Translations under genes and position numbers: made by a program
Shown: positions 1 to 5,774 of the stretch, piece by piece
Layout of the letters: each line of letters starts with the position of its first letter
Numbering within the stretch: position 1 is the first letter of the stretch
Source of the DNA: an uncultured Caryophanales bacterium
GTDB taxonomy: Bacteria > Bacillota_I > Bacilli_A > RFN20 > CAG-826
Direction of reading: 5' to 3'
Length of the DNA: 8,511 nt
Assembly: GCA_946622925.1 (NCBI GenBank)
Contig: CAMOQM010000032.1
Location: 1-8,511 of the forward strand
The notes under the pieces: generated by a model
Database searches by the model: none
Told to the model about the DNA's origin: nothing
The model's input: the letters and a program-made list of their open reading frames with translations, nothing else

Positions 1-1011
1 CCCTAAGGCAAGGTTAAGGCCTTCGACATGGGTGCCCCCTTCTTTGGTGGAGATGTTATTACAGAAGGAGTAAATACCGTCTTGGCTATAGGAATCGGTC
101 CATTGGAGGGCGATTTCGCCATAGATACGAACCTTGGTTTCGCCATCGGCGAGGGTGACTTCCTCGGCGCCTTGGCAATAGATGGGTTCGGGGTTGACGG
201 GAACTTTATTGGAATCGATGTATTTGACGTATTCGCGGATACCGCCTTCATAACGGAAGGTCTCGGAAACGGGGGTTTCGCCACGATCATCGATCAATGT
301 GATGGAGATACCGCCGTTAAGGAAGGCCATCTGACGTAAGTGATTACGGATGGTCGAATAATCGTAAACGGTGGTTTCGGTGAAAATGGTGGGGTCAGGT
401 TGGAAGGTGACGGTGGTTCCCCTTTCATCGGAATCCCCGATCCTAGCTAAGTGGCCAGCGGGATGTCCGCCTTTTTCGAAGCGGAGGAAATATTTGCCAC
501 CATCACGGCAGACGGTGACGTCCATCCATTCGGACAAGGCGTTAACGACGGAAGCGCCGACGCCATGGAGACCGCCGGAGACCTTATAACCGCCATCTCC
601 GCCGAACTTACCGCCGGCGTGGAGGATGGTGAATACGGTTTCGACGCCGGAAAGTCCGGTTTTGGCCACGGTGTCGACAGGAACGCCACGACCATCGTCT
701 TTAACGGTGATGGATTCGCCTTTATTGATGGTTACGACGATATTTTTGCAATATCCGGCGAGGGCTTCGTCGATCGAGTTGTCGACGATTTCCCAAACGA
801 GGTGATGCAAACCGACCGCCGCGGTGGACCCGATATACATACCGGGACGCTTTCTGACGGCCTCTAAGCCTTCAAGGACCTGTAAGTCGCCAGCGCCATA
901 ATCGGCCTTGGCCCTTTCCATTTCCTTTTCGTTACCAACGTCTTGTTTGGTGTATTGGAAGCGGTCTTCTTCGTGGAAGACGTTTCCTTCATTCTTTTCT
1001 TCTTCTGCCAT
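1..1011 (-). CDS. gyrB: DNA gyrase subunit B, N-terminal part (runs off left edge)
   Basis: ATPase subunit of DNA gyrase, which introduces negative supercoils using ATP. 337 codons are visible, read without a stop to base 1; the TOPRIM domain and C-terminus lie outside the window. The GHKL ATPase domain is clear: residues 48-61 contain GLEAVRKRPGMYIG, the catalytic Glu is E74 in WEIVDNSIDEA, the Mg/ATP motif is DDGRGVP (105-111), and the ATP lid is GGKFGG...SGGLHGVG (133-152). The transducer domain follows, with EGGTHVEG near residues 326-333. The start at 1011 is chosen for an excellent AGGAGG six bases upstream. This gives about 28 more residues (acidic and charged) before the conserved core than Bacillus GyrB has; an internal Met31 would give the usual length but lacks a well-spaced ribosome-binding site. 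It is the last gene of yaaA-recF-gyrB, one base after the recF stop. ParE is the alternative, but sequence and neighbours favour GyrB. Confidence 0.96.
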   Translation of the reverse strand, partial: MAEEEKNEGNVFHEEDRFQYTKQDVGNEKEMERAKADYGAGDLQVLEGLEAVRKRPGMYIGSTAAVGLHHLVWEIVDNSIDEALAGYCKNIVVTINKGESITVKDDGRGVPVDTVAKTGLSGVETVFTILHAGGKFGGDGGYKVSGGLHGVGASVVNALSEWMDVTVCRDGGKYFLRFEKGGHPAGHLARIGDSDERGTTVTFQPDPTIFTETTVYDYSTIRNHLRQMAFLNGGISITLIDDRGETPVSETFRYEGGIREYVKYIDSNKVPVNPEPIYCQGAEEVTLADGETKVRIYGEIALQWTDSYSQDGIYSFCNNISTKEGGTHVEGLNLALG

Positions 1012-1012
1012 G

Positions 1013-2083
1013 TTAACTCCTCCTAATAGCAGTATGGGATGAGATATCGATCACGGTTTCGCCGTGAGTGTCGATGTGGGTAGCCGTCAGGAAGGTTTGC
1101 CCCCACTCCTTAAGTAGGTTAAGCAAGTTTTCCCGGTGGCCTGCGTCTAGTTCGCTTAAGACGTCATCTAGGACGCAGATGGGTTTTTTGTCCTTATCCT
1201 CGACTAGGAGGTAGGGACTAAGTTTCAAGGCAAGGGCAGCCATGCGGTTCTCCCCTTGCGATCCGAATTCGGAGATGTCCTTCCCGTTCAATTTGAAGGA
1301 GAAGTCTTCCCTTTGGGGACCTAGCGAGGTCGACTTTCGGATCAAATCGCCCTCCAAAGCCTCATCAAAGGCCTTTTGGGCGTTTTCTTTGAAGTGGCCA
1401 TCGTCCTTTACGAAGGAACGGTAGACCAGCTCGCATTTGGGGTTATCGCCCCTAAGTTTTCCCAAGACGGTCGGGAGGACCGAATTAAGGGAGGTAACGA
1501 ACATCGCGCGGTAACGGATGATCGGTTCGGATATCTCGATTAGCTGCTCGGTAAGGGCCTTAATCACCAATAAGTCGGGATTAGGCCGCTTCAAGGCCGA
1601 ATTACGTTGCTTGAGCAATCCGTTATATCTTCCAATAAGTCGGAAGTAATCTTCGGATTGTTTCGAGATTCCCACGTCTAGGAAGTTTCGCCTTTCCCCA
1701 GGCGATCCATAGAAGATGGAAGCGTCGGAGGGGGCGAAGATGATCACGTTGACCAAGGTGGCGAGCTCGGATAATCGCCTTAACGGTTTTCCATTAAGGG
1801 TAATCCGTTTGCCTTTCTTGCCGATTTCGATGCCGATTACCCGACGGAGGTTACCTTCGTAGACTTCGGCTTCGATATAGGCGGATTCTTGCTCGTCCCG
1901 GATAAGGTTAACGTCATCCCCGGTCCGGAAGCTTCTAGCCAAAGACAGGTAATAGATGGCTTCGGCGAGATTGGTCTTCCCTGAAGCGTTATCCCCGAGA
2001 ATGTAATTCCTTTGGGGATCGAACTCCAGTTCCAAAGATGGGTAGCCCCGGAAATCCTTCAGGCGGATTCGGGTTAAGATCAT
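1013..2083 (-). CDS. recF: DNA replication/repair protein RecF
   Basis: SMC-like ATPase that acts with RecO and RecR to load RecA at single-strand gaps. The 356 residues match the usual family length (about 360-370). Visible motifs: Walker A GDNASGKTN at 30-38; an FGSQGENR signature motif at 273-280; Walker B VLDDVLSELD at 304-313 with D306/D307 and E311. The N-terminal RIRLKDFRGY and the segment TSLGPQREDF are typical RecF landmarks. The start ATG overlaps the yaaA stop (ATGA), a sign of translational coupling, with AAAGG just upstream. The last codons, AGG AGG AGT TAA, supply the Shine-Dalgarno sequence of gyrB, so the two genes are tightly linked. Nothing looks broken. Confidence 0.97.
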   Translation of the reverse strand: MILTRIRLKDFRGYPSLELEFDPQRNYILGDNASGKTNLAEAIYYLSLARSFRTGDDVNLIRDEQESAYIEAEVYEGNLRRVIGIEIGKKGKRITLNGKPLRRLSELATLVNVIIFAPSDASIFYGSPGERRNFLDVGISKQSEDYFRLIGRYNGLLKQRNSALKRPNPDLLVIKALTEQLIEISEPIIRYRAMFVTSLNSVLPTVLGKLRGDNPKCELVYRSFVKDDGHFKENAQKAFDEALEGDLIRKSTSLGPQREDFSFKLNGKDISEFGSQGENRMAALALKLSPYLLVEDKDKKPICVLDDVLSELDAGHRENLLNLLKEWGQTFLTATHIDTHGETVIDISSHTAIRRS

Positions 2084-2298
2084 CCTTTTATCCTATAGGA
2101 CTCGCCCAAGACGACCACTTCGTCGCCATTCCGGAGCTTGCGGCCCCTACGGCAGTCGACTTCGCCATTGACCAAGACCTCGTTTTCGGCAAGGAAAGAT
2201 TTCGCCGCCCCACCGTTATCGATGATGGAAGCGAACTTAAGGAATTGGCCAAGCGTGATGTACTCGGTGACGATTTTGATGGTCTTCTGGGTATCCAT
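2080..2298 (-). CDS. yaaA: S4-domain RNA-binding protein of the YaaA (RlbA) family
   Basis: A 72-residue protein in the place between dnaN and recF where most Bacillota carry a small S4-like protein. The S4 fold is seen in ITLGQFLKFASIIDNGG (14-30) followed by the loop-strand pattern VLVNGEVDCRRGRKLRNGDEV (41-61), in which NGE and RRGRKLRNGD are the family's RNA-contacting basic segment. Known relatives are linked to ribosome assembly and RecF-region operons; the exact role here is inferred. Three in-frame stops lie about 35 bases upstream of the ATG and no alternative ATG, GTG or TTG start intervenes, so the start is well fixed although no strong Shine-Dalgarno is seen. The stop TGA overlaps the recF ATG. 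It probably heads its own transcript, because dnaN ends at a terminator. Confidence 0.9.
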   Translation of the reverse strand: MDTQKTIKIVTEYITLGQFLKFASIIDNGGAAKSFLAENEVLVNGEVDCRRGRKLRNGDEVVVLGESYRIKG

Positions 2299-2327
2299 AA
2301 ATACACGCGGTTTTTCCGCAAGAATAG

Positions 2328-2346
2328 TTTACTACTAAGTAGTAAA
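2328..2346. repeat. Perfect 19-bp palindrome upstream of yaaA
   Basis: TTTACTACT-A-AGTAGTAAA has 9-bp arms around one central base and ends 30 bp upstream of the yaaA start. Its size and symmetry fit a binding site for a dimeric regulator, or a small hairpin in the yaaA leader. No function can be assigned from the sequence alone. Confidence 0.6.
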
Positions 2347-2349
2347 GGA

Positions 2350-2392
2350 AAAAAGCATTTTTCCCTTATTTTTATAAAAATCCGTGCTTTTT
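2350..2392. repeat. Nested A/T-rich inverted repeat
   Basis: Outer arms AAAAAGCA (2350-2357) and TGCTTTTT (2385-2392) enclose a perfect 14-bp palindrome ATTTTTATAAAAAT (2368-2381). It could be a promoter-region element or a weak bidirectional terminator; the stems are almost all A-T, so RNA stability would be low. Confidence 0.5.
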
Positions 2393-2507
2393 ATCTTGGA
2401 AGGCCCCTACAAAGCGTTTTTAAGGCCCTTCTAAGCGCGTTTGAGCTTTCATTGCGGAATGATTGGGGGCTCTACATCGCCGCGTTTATAAAGCCAAATT
2501 AGCCATG

Positions 2508-2531
2508 AAAAAACCCGCCGCTAAGGACGGG
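2508..2531 (-). terminator. Rho-independent terminator of dnaN
   Basis: On the minus strand, 18 bases after the dnaN stop, CCCGTC pairs with GGCGGG (six pairs including one U-G) around a six-base loop and is followed directly by six T. The plus strand has A, not T, after the stem, so it works in one direction only. It separates dnaN from yaaA-recF-gyrB. Confidence 0.85.
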
Positions 2532-2548
2532 TAAGTTCGAACTTAGGA

Positions 2549-3670
2549 TTAATAGGTCCTCATCGGGGTGATGAGTTCGATGACGGAATCGTCTTTGGGA
2601 TTCTTAACCACGAAGGGTTTCATCTCGGCTTGGAAGCAAAGGGTGACGTCTTCGGCCTTAAGAGCTTTGATGGCATCAATGACGAACATCGAGTTGAAGG
2701 AGACGTTGAGCCTTTCGCCGGTGAAGGAGAAGATGCGAAGGTGTTCGCTAGCCGAACCAGCCGATTCGGATTTGGCGGAGATTTCGACTTCTTCTTCCCG
2801 CATGGAAAGTTTAACCACGGGTTCACGTTCGGAAGAAAGCAAGGAAACACGGCTCATCGCGTTAAGTAATTCCTGGGCGTTGACCTCAAGATAGAAATTG
2901 AAGGTCTGCGGGATGATGGCTTTGGTAACCGGGTAGTCGCCAGAAACAAGCCTGGAAGAAACGATGGTATTGCCAAAGAGGAAGAGGATACGGTTTTCGG
3001 CGACCGAGATGGTTAGCTTTTCGACGTTATCAAAGAGCCTGGTGACGTCGCCTAGGATCTTAGCCGGAATATTGCAACGGAAACGGACTAAGGGTTCGAT
3101 CTCGATGGACTTTTGGGCTAAACGGGCCGAGTCGGTCGCGGTAGCCACGAGTTTGCCATCTCCGGCTTCGAGATTAAGGGCGGTCAAAACCGGACGTTGT
3201 TCCTTGGTGGAAGCGGCGAAGGCGCTTTGTTCGACTAAGGATACGAAATCTAGGCAAGGTAAGGTAAGCGAGGTGCCGGTGGGTTCCAAATCGATGTCAG
3301 GATATTCGTCGGCCTTAATGCAGTTCAATTTGAAGGAAGAACGGCCATCGTCTAATTTGGCGATGGATTCGTCGATGACTTCGAGGGAAACCTCTTCGCC
3401 CTCCATCCTGCGTAAGACTTCGGTCAAAAGGTGGGCATTGATTAAGGTCGCGCCCATGCCTGGGGCACGGATGATTTCTTTGTCTCCGATGCGATAAGGC
3501 ACGGTGGCCCTAATCGTCATTTCGGAATTCGAACCGGTGACTTCTAATCCTTTTTCGTTAAGTTCCAATTTGAGGTTGGCCATTAAGGGGATCGGGGTTT
3601 TGCTGGCGATGGCGTGGTCCGAGGAGGAGACGGCTTTTAGGAATTGTTCTTTATCGATTTGTAAACGCAT
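2549..3670 (-). CDS. dnaN: DNA polymerase III beta sliding clamp
   Basis: Ring-forming processivity factor that tethers DNA polymerase and many repair proteins to DNA. The 373 residues fit the family (366 in E. coli, 378 in B. subtilis). It begins MRLQIDKEQFLKAVSSSDHA, as expected for domain I, shows the three-fold repeated clamp architecture over its length, and ends in the hallmark LITPMRTY next to the partner-binding pocket. AAAGGAG lies 12 bases upstream of the ATG, a slightly long spacing, and no better start is available. It is preceded by a 139-bp gap with a promoter and a DnaA box, and followed by a terminator, so it may be transcribed alone as well as by read-through from dnaA. Confidence 0.98.
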   Translation of the reverse strand: MRLQIDKEQFLKAVSSSDHAIASKTPIPLMANLKLELNEKGLEVTGSNSEMTIRATVPYRIGDKEIIRAPGMGATLINAHLLTEVLRRMEGEEVSLEVIDESIAKLDDGRSSFKLNCIKADEYPDIDLEPTGTSLTLPCLDFVSLVEQSAFAASTKEQRPVLTALNLEAGDGKLVATATDSARLAQKSIEIEPLVRFRCNIPAKILGDVTRLFDNVEKLTISVAENRILFLFGNTIVSSRLVSGDYPVTKAIIPQTFNFYLEVNAQELLNAMSRVSLLSSEREPVVKLSMREEEVEISAKSESAGSASEHLRIFSFTGERLNVSFNSMFVIDAIKALKAEDVTLCFQAEMKPFVVKNPKDDSVIELITPMRTY

Positions 3671-3727
3671 ATTTATTCAATTCTCCTTTAGGGTTTATTT
3701 ATTCATATTCATAAGGGGTGTGCGTAA

Positions 3728-3736
3728 TGTGGATAA
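3728..3736 (-). promoter_or_regulatory. Perfect DnaA box between dnaA and dnaN
   Basis: TTATCCACA on the minus strand, an exact match to the general bacterial consensus. It lies about 20 bases downstream of the predicted dnaN transcription start, so bound DnaA could both repress dnaN and form a second origin sub-region, as the box cluster downstream of dnaA does in B. subtilis. Confidence 0.8.
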
Positions 3737-3761
3737 CTCGGTCATCCGCGGCGCTTGTGAT

Positions 3762-3770
3762 ATTGTAGCA
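3762..3770 (-). promoter_or_regulatory. Candidate dnaN promoter (extended -10)
   Basis: Minus-strand TGCTACAAT is an extended -10 (TGn plus TACAAT, 5 of 6). A weak -35 (ATGTAA) sits 18 bp upstream. The predicted start near 3755 leaves a leader of about 85 bases before dnaN, containing the DnaA box. Confidence 0.55.
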
Positions 3771-3790
3771 CGTTGCTTTCATCCTTACAT

Positions 3791-3807
3791 CCTTATTTAT
3801 AATAAGG
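3791..3807. repeat. Inverted repeat just after the dnaA stop
   Basis: CCTTATT-TAT-AATAAGG, 7-bp arms with a 3-base loop, starts two bases beyond the dnaA stop codon. No T run follows on the minus strand, so it is not a classical terminator; it may stabilise the dnaA 3' end or be incidental. Confidence 0.45.
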
Positions 3808-3809
3808 GA

Positions 3810-5174
3810 CTATCTTCCGAGTTTGGCTTTCAGTTCATTTACGGCCTTTTGCATATCCGGGTCATTCCTTAGGGCGTTTTCCACTTTTTCCACACCTTTC
3901 ATGACGGTCGCGTGGTCCTTGCCGCCAAAGGCCAATCCGATTTTGGTGAATGGGGTATTAAGCAACGCCTTATCTAAATACATGGCGATATGCCTAGCCA
4001 AGGCGATTTGGTAGGTCCTTATCTTTCCGGTTATTTGGGAAGGCGTCAGGTTGTAATAATCGGCCACCGTGGCGATGATGCGGTTTTCGGTAAGCTTAGA
4101 ATCGCTATCTTGGGCCGCCACGAGGCCTTGGATGGCTTCGGTGGCGACGGCCATATCGATGTGCTTGGAAGGCTTGAAGTTAACCGTATAGAAGATCAAA
4201 CGGTTCAAGGCTCCCTCCAATTCCCTAACGTTACGGGAGAACCTGCCAGCTAGGAAGGAGATGACCTCGGGTTCGAAATCCTCGATATTTAGGCCACCGG
4301 AGACGATTTTCCTTCTTAATATCTCTTCGCTGGTGGTGAGATCTGGCCTTTCTAGATTTAAGACCAAACCTTGGGAGAATCTGGTCTTAAGCCTATCGTC
4401 TAGGCCATCCAATTTATTGGGGTGTTGATCTGAAGTGATGACGATTTGCTTATCCCTAGCGATCAAATCGGCGAAGATGACGAAGAACATCTCCATCGTC
4501 TTCTTTTTGCCCATGAGGAATTGGATATCGTCGAAGAGGAAGACATCAACATCGGTTCTGAACCACTGGGTCATGGTTTGATCTTCTTTATAACCGGTGA
4601 CGAATCTAATGTATTCATCGAGGAAATCCGCGGCGGAGATGCAAAGTATCCTTAAGGTCGGACGTTCTTCTTTTAAGGCGTTGCCGACGGCTTGCAAAAG
4701 GTGAGTTTTGCCTAAACCGGAATCGCTATAAAGAAGCAAAGGGTTAAACATTTGGCCCGGGTTACGGGAAATCATCAAGGCGGCTTGGTAGGCTTGCCTA
4801 TTGGAGTTGCCGACCACGAAATTATCGAAGGTCATCCGCGGATTGAGCCTAGCATCATTGAAAAACGAGGGCTTATCTTTGTTTTCTTTGCTTTCCTGGG
4901 CGTTTTCCTCGCCGCTAAGCTGGGTGAATTCGACACCATAATCGGTGCCGGTGACCTCGGCCAAAGTCTGAATGACCAAATCTTTATATTTGGAATCGAG
5001 GACCTTGACGGCTAAAGCGGTATCGACGGCCACTACGATGGTTTTGCCTTTGATGGATTCGATGTAAGTGTGGCCAAAGAAAACGTCATAAACGGCGGAA
5101 TCGTTGATTCTATTTTTTATCTTATTCAGGACACGGTCCCAAATTTTGCTTATCTCGGTGACGGTTTCAGGCAT
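3810..5174 (-). CDS. dnaA: Chromosomal replication initiator DnaA
   Basis: AAA+ ATPase that binds DnaA boxes at oriC, melts the origin and helps load the helicase. The 454 residues match the family. Domain I is about 1-80, with a short linker (88-108). The AAA+ core has Walker A SDSGLGKT (150-157), Walker B FLFDDIQF (212-219), sensor I ITSDQ (246-250), the arginine-finger segment RLKTRF (261-266) and sensor II RNVRELEGALNR (314-325). Domain IV ends with the signature GGKDHATV (417-424). Oddities: the first Gly of Walker A is Ser150; in the DNA-binding domain, positions equivalent to E. coli P423 and T435 are Thr410 and Ala422, while R399 and K415 equivalents (R386, K402) are kept. The start has GAGG eight bases upstream. 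It is read away from the origin and is probably autoregulated by DnaA. Confidence 0.98.
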   Translation of the reverse strand: MPETVTEISKIWDRVLNKIKNRINDSAVYDVFFGHTYIESIKGKTIVVAVDTALAVKVLDSKYKDLVIQTLAEVTGTDYGVEFTQLSGEENAQESKENKDKPSFFNDARLNPRMTFDNFVVGNSNRQAYQAALMISRNPGQMFNPLLLYSDSGLGKTHLLQAVGNALKEERPTLRILCISAADFLDEYIRFVTGYKEDQTMTQWFRTDVDVFLFDDIQFLMGKKKTMEMFFVIFADLIARDKQIVITSDQHPNKLDGLDDRLKTRFSQGLVLNLERPDLTTSEEILRRKIVSGGLNIEDFEPEVISFLAGRFSRNVRELEGALNRLIFYTVNFKPSKHIDMAVATEAIQGLVAAQDSDSKLTENRIIATVADYYNLTPSQITGKIRTYQIALARHIAMYLDKALLNTPFTKIGLAFGGKDHATVMKGVEKVENALRNDPDMQKAVNELKAKLGR

Positions 5175-5194
5175 TGGTATATCCTCGGGGCTAA

Positions 5195-5222
5195 ATTATA
5201 ACGATGGAATCTAGGTTTTCCA
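5195..5222 (-). promoter_or_regulatory. Candidate dnaA promoter
   Basis: A perfect -10 TATAAT (5200-5195) with -35 TGGAAA (5222-5217, 4 of 6) at 16 bp spacing. The predicted start near 5188 gives a very short leader of about 14 bases that still holds the GAGG ribosome-binding site. The -35 overlaps TTTTCCATA (5216-5224, plus strand), one base from the local DnaA box, which suggests autorepression. Confidence 0.65.
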
Positions 5223-5245
5223 TATCAAAAATCAGCCAAATTTAA

Positions 5246-5254
5246 TTTTCCACA
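5246..5254 (+). promoter_or_regulatory. DnaA box (TTTTCCACA)
   Basis: One mismatch from TTATCCACA and identical to the form that dominates this origin; the only such copy in plus orientation. It is nearest to dnaA and is followed by CCCC and an A+T-rich stretch. Confidence 0.7.
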
Positions 5255-5296
5255 TCCCCAAATCTAAATTATGCCGTATTTTGGCATTTTTGAGGG

Positions 5297-5305
5297 TTAT
5301 TCACA
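5297..5305 (+). promoter_or_regulatory. DnaA box variant (TTATTCACA)
   Basis: One mismatch (position 5) from TTATCCACA. It leads into the tandem 8-mer TTCACATT (5300-5307 and 5308-5315) that abuts the tandem box pair. Confidence 0.55.
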
Positions 5306-5313
5306 TTTTCACA

Positions 5314-5335
5314 TTGTGGAAAACTTGTGGAAAAC
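5314..5335 (-). promoter_or_regulatory. Tandem pair of DnaA boxes, 11-bp repeat
   Basis: TTGTGGAAAAC occurs twice back to back (5314-5324, 5325-5335), placing minus-strand TTTTCCACA boxes at 5315-5323 and 5326-5334. The 11-bp period puts both on the same face of the helix, which suits cooperative DnaA binding. Confidence 0.8.
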
Positions 5336-5354
5336 TTTCTCCGATTTTCGAAAT

Positions 5355-5363
5355 TGTGGAAAA
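5355..5363 (-). promoter_or_regulatory. DnaA box (TTTTCCACA)
   Basis: Minus-strand copy in the extended context ATTGTGGAAAAC, the same flanks as the copies at 5315 and 5450. Confidence 0.75.
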
Positions 5364-5380
5364 CATCCATCTTCAAATGG

Positions 5381-5389
5381 TTATCCACT
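5381..5389 (+). promoter_or_regulatory. DnaA box variant (TTATCCACT)
   Basis: One mismatch at position 9 from the general consensus. It is followed directly by the most A+T-rich 25 bases of the origin (5390-5414), a candidate duplex-unwinding element. Confidence 0.65.
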
Positions 5390-5449
5390 TTGTAAATTAA
5401 GGTTAAAACATTAATGGCCATCGTTACTTTTTGCCTCACTCCCCAAAAT

Positions 5450-5458
5450 TGTGGAAAA
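5450..5458 (-). promoter_or_regulatory. DnaA box (TTTTCCACA)
   Basis: Minus-strand copy in the context ATTGTGGAAAAC, isolated between the A+T-rich stretch and the rpmH side. Confidence 0.75.
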
Positions 5459-5524
5459 CCACTCCACCATCCCTGTGAAGAAGGGGAATCGTCCCTAAAA
5501 CCCACCAAAAGGCAATCTCCGATT

Positions 5525-5533
5525 TGTGGAAAA
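5525..5533 (-). promoter_or_regulatory. DnaA box (TTTTCCACA) near the rpmH promoter
   Basis: Minus-strand copy in the context TTTGTGGAAAAG, 75 bp from the previous box and about 27 bp upstream of the rpmH -35, so DnaA bound here could also affect rpmH transcription. Confidence 0.7.
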
Positions 5534-5559
5534 GACATTATATGCGGGCGTATTCGTGG

Positions 5560-5588
5560 TTGTGCTCGCGAGAGTAGCCCTCTATAAT
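5560..5588 (+). promoter_or_regulatory. Candidate promoter of rpmH-rnpA-yidC-jag
   Basis: A perfect -10 TATAAT (5583-5588) with -35 TTGTGC (5560-5565, first three bases of TTGACA) at the optimal 17-bp spacing. The predicted start near 5595 gives a leader of about 27 bases containing the rpmH ribosome-binding site. A small palindrome CTCGCGAG (5565-5572) lies at the start of the spacer. Confidence 0.7.
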
Positions 5589-5621
5589 TACGCTTGCTAA
5601 AAAGCAAAGGAGAACCTCGTT

Positions 5622-5762
5622 ATGCCAGCTAAGAAGACTTATCAACCTTCCAAAAAGCAACACGCCCACCGCGCCGGATTCCGTGCCAGGATGTCCACCC
5701 CGACCGGTCGCAAGATCATCGCCGCCCGCCGTGCCAAAGGCCGCGCCCGCGTCGCCGACTAA
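5622..5762 (+). CDS. rpmH: 50S ribosomal protein L34
   Basis: A 46-residue, strongly basic protein of the large ribosomal subunit. It shows the L34 pattern KKTYQPSKK (4-12), GFRARM (19-24) and GRKIIAARRAKGRAR (29-43). The usual T/V-H-G-F-R segment reads A-H-R-A-G-F-R here, and the C-terminus is VAD rather than the common LSA or LTV type, so it is a somewhat divergent member at near-normal length (44-47). AAAGGAG lies nine bases upstream of the ATG. It is the first gene of the plus-strand operon, 12 bases before rnpA; the rpmH-rnpA pairing beside oriC is among the most conserved neighbourhoods in bacteria. Confidence 0.97.
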   Translation: MPAKKTYQPSKKQHAHRAGFRARMSTPTGRKIIAARRAKGRARVAD

Positions 5763-5774
5763 TGACTAGGCGCC

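Larger units (their letters stand above)
2299..2507. other. Intergenic region between the dnaN terminator and yaaA
   Basis: 209 bp with no credible gene on either strand. The yaaA-proximal half is A+T-rich and palindromic (listed separately); the dnaN-proximal half has ordinary composition. Because dnaN is closed by a terminator, a minus-strand promoter for yaaA-recF-gyrB should lie here. I see only weak candidates, such as TATAAA within the A/T palindrome near 2374 with no matching -35, so I do not assign one. Confidence 0.5.
5175..5621. other. oriC: Chromosomal replication origin, oriC
   Basis: 447 bp without a gene between divergent dnaA and rpmH, the usual place of oriC in Bacillota. It contains six exact TTTTCCACA motifs, two further near-consensus boxes (TTATTCACA, TTATCCACT), and A+T-rich stretches: about 69% A+T over 5221-5310 and 84% over 5390-5414 by hand count, which are candidate unwinding elements. 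I could not identify a convincing DnaA-trio run, so the melting site is not fixed. All flanking genes are read away from it. Confidence 0.9.

Noticed and set aside
451..867. Glycine- and acid-rich plus-strand frame opposite gyrB
   Set aside because: It lies wholly antisense to well-conserved gyrB codons; the odd composition is the mirror of gyrB codon usage.
2328..2346. TAC/TAG triplets in the yaaA palindrome as DnaA-trio elements
   Set aside because: They resemble the B. subtilis unwinding repeats, but no DnaA box adjoins them and they are about 2.8 kb from the main origin; palindrome symmetry explains them better.
2038..2502. A 154-codon plus-strand reading frame across recF start, yaaA and the following gap
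   Set aside because: Antisense to two confident genes, no ribosome-binding site or domain recognised; a shadow frame arising from codon bias.
5271..5291. ATGCC-GTATTTT-GGCAT hairpin followed by T run as a terminator inside oriC
   Set aside because: The stem is only five pairs and no plus-strand gene precedes it; at most a small hairpin in A+T-rich origin DNA.
5461..5520. Further DnaA box TGTGAAGAA near 5475
   Set aside because: Two or more mismatches from either box form; not distinguishable from chance.
5269..5607. A 112-codon minus-strand reading frame covering most of the dnaA-rpmH gap
   Set aside because: It reads through the DnaA boxes and the rpmH promoter, has no recognisable domain, and its composition reflects the repeated box motif; the region is better explained as oriC.
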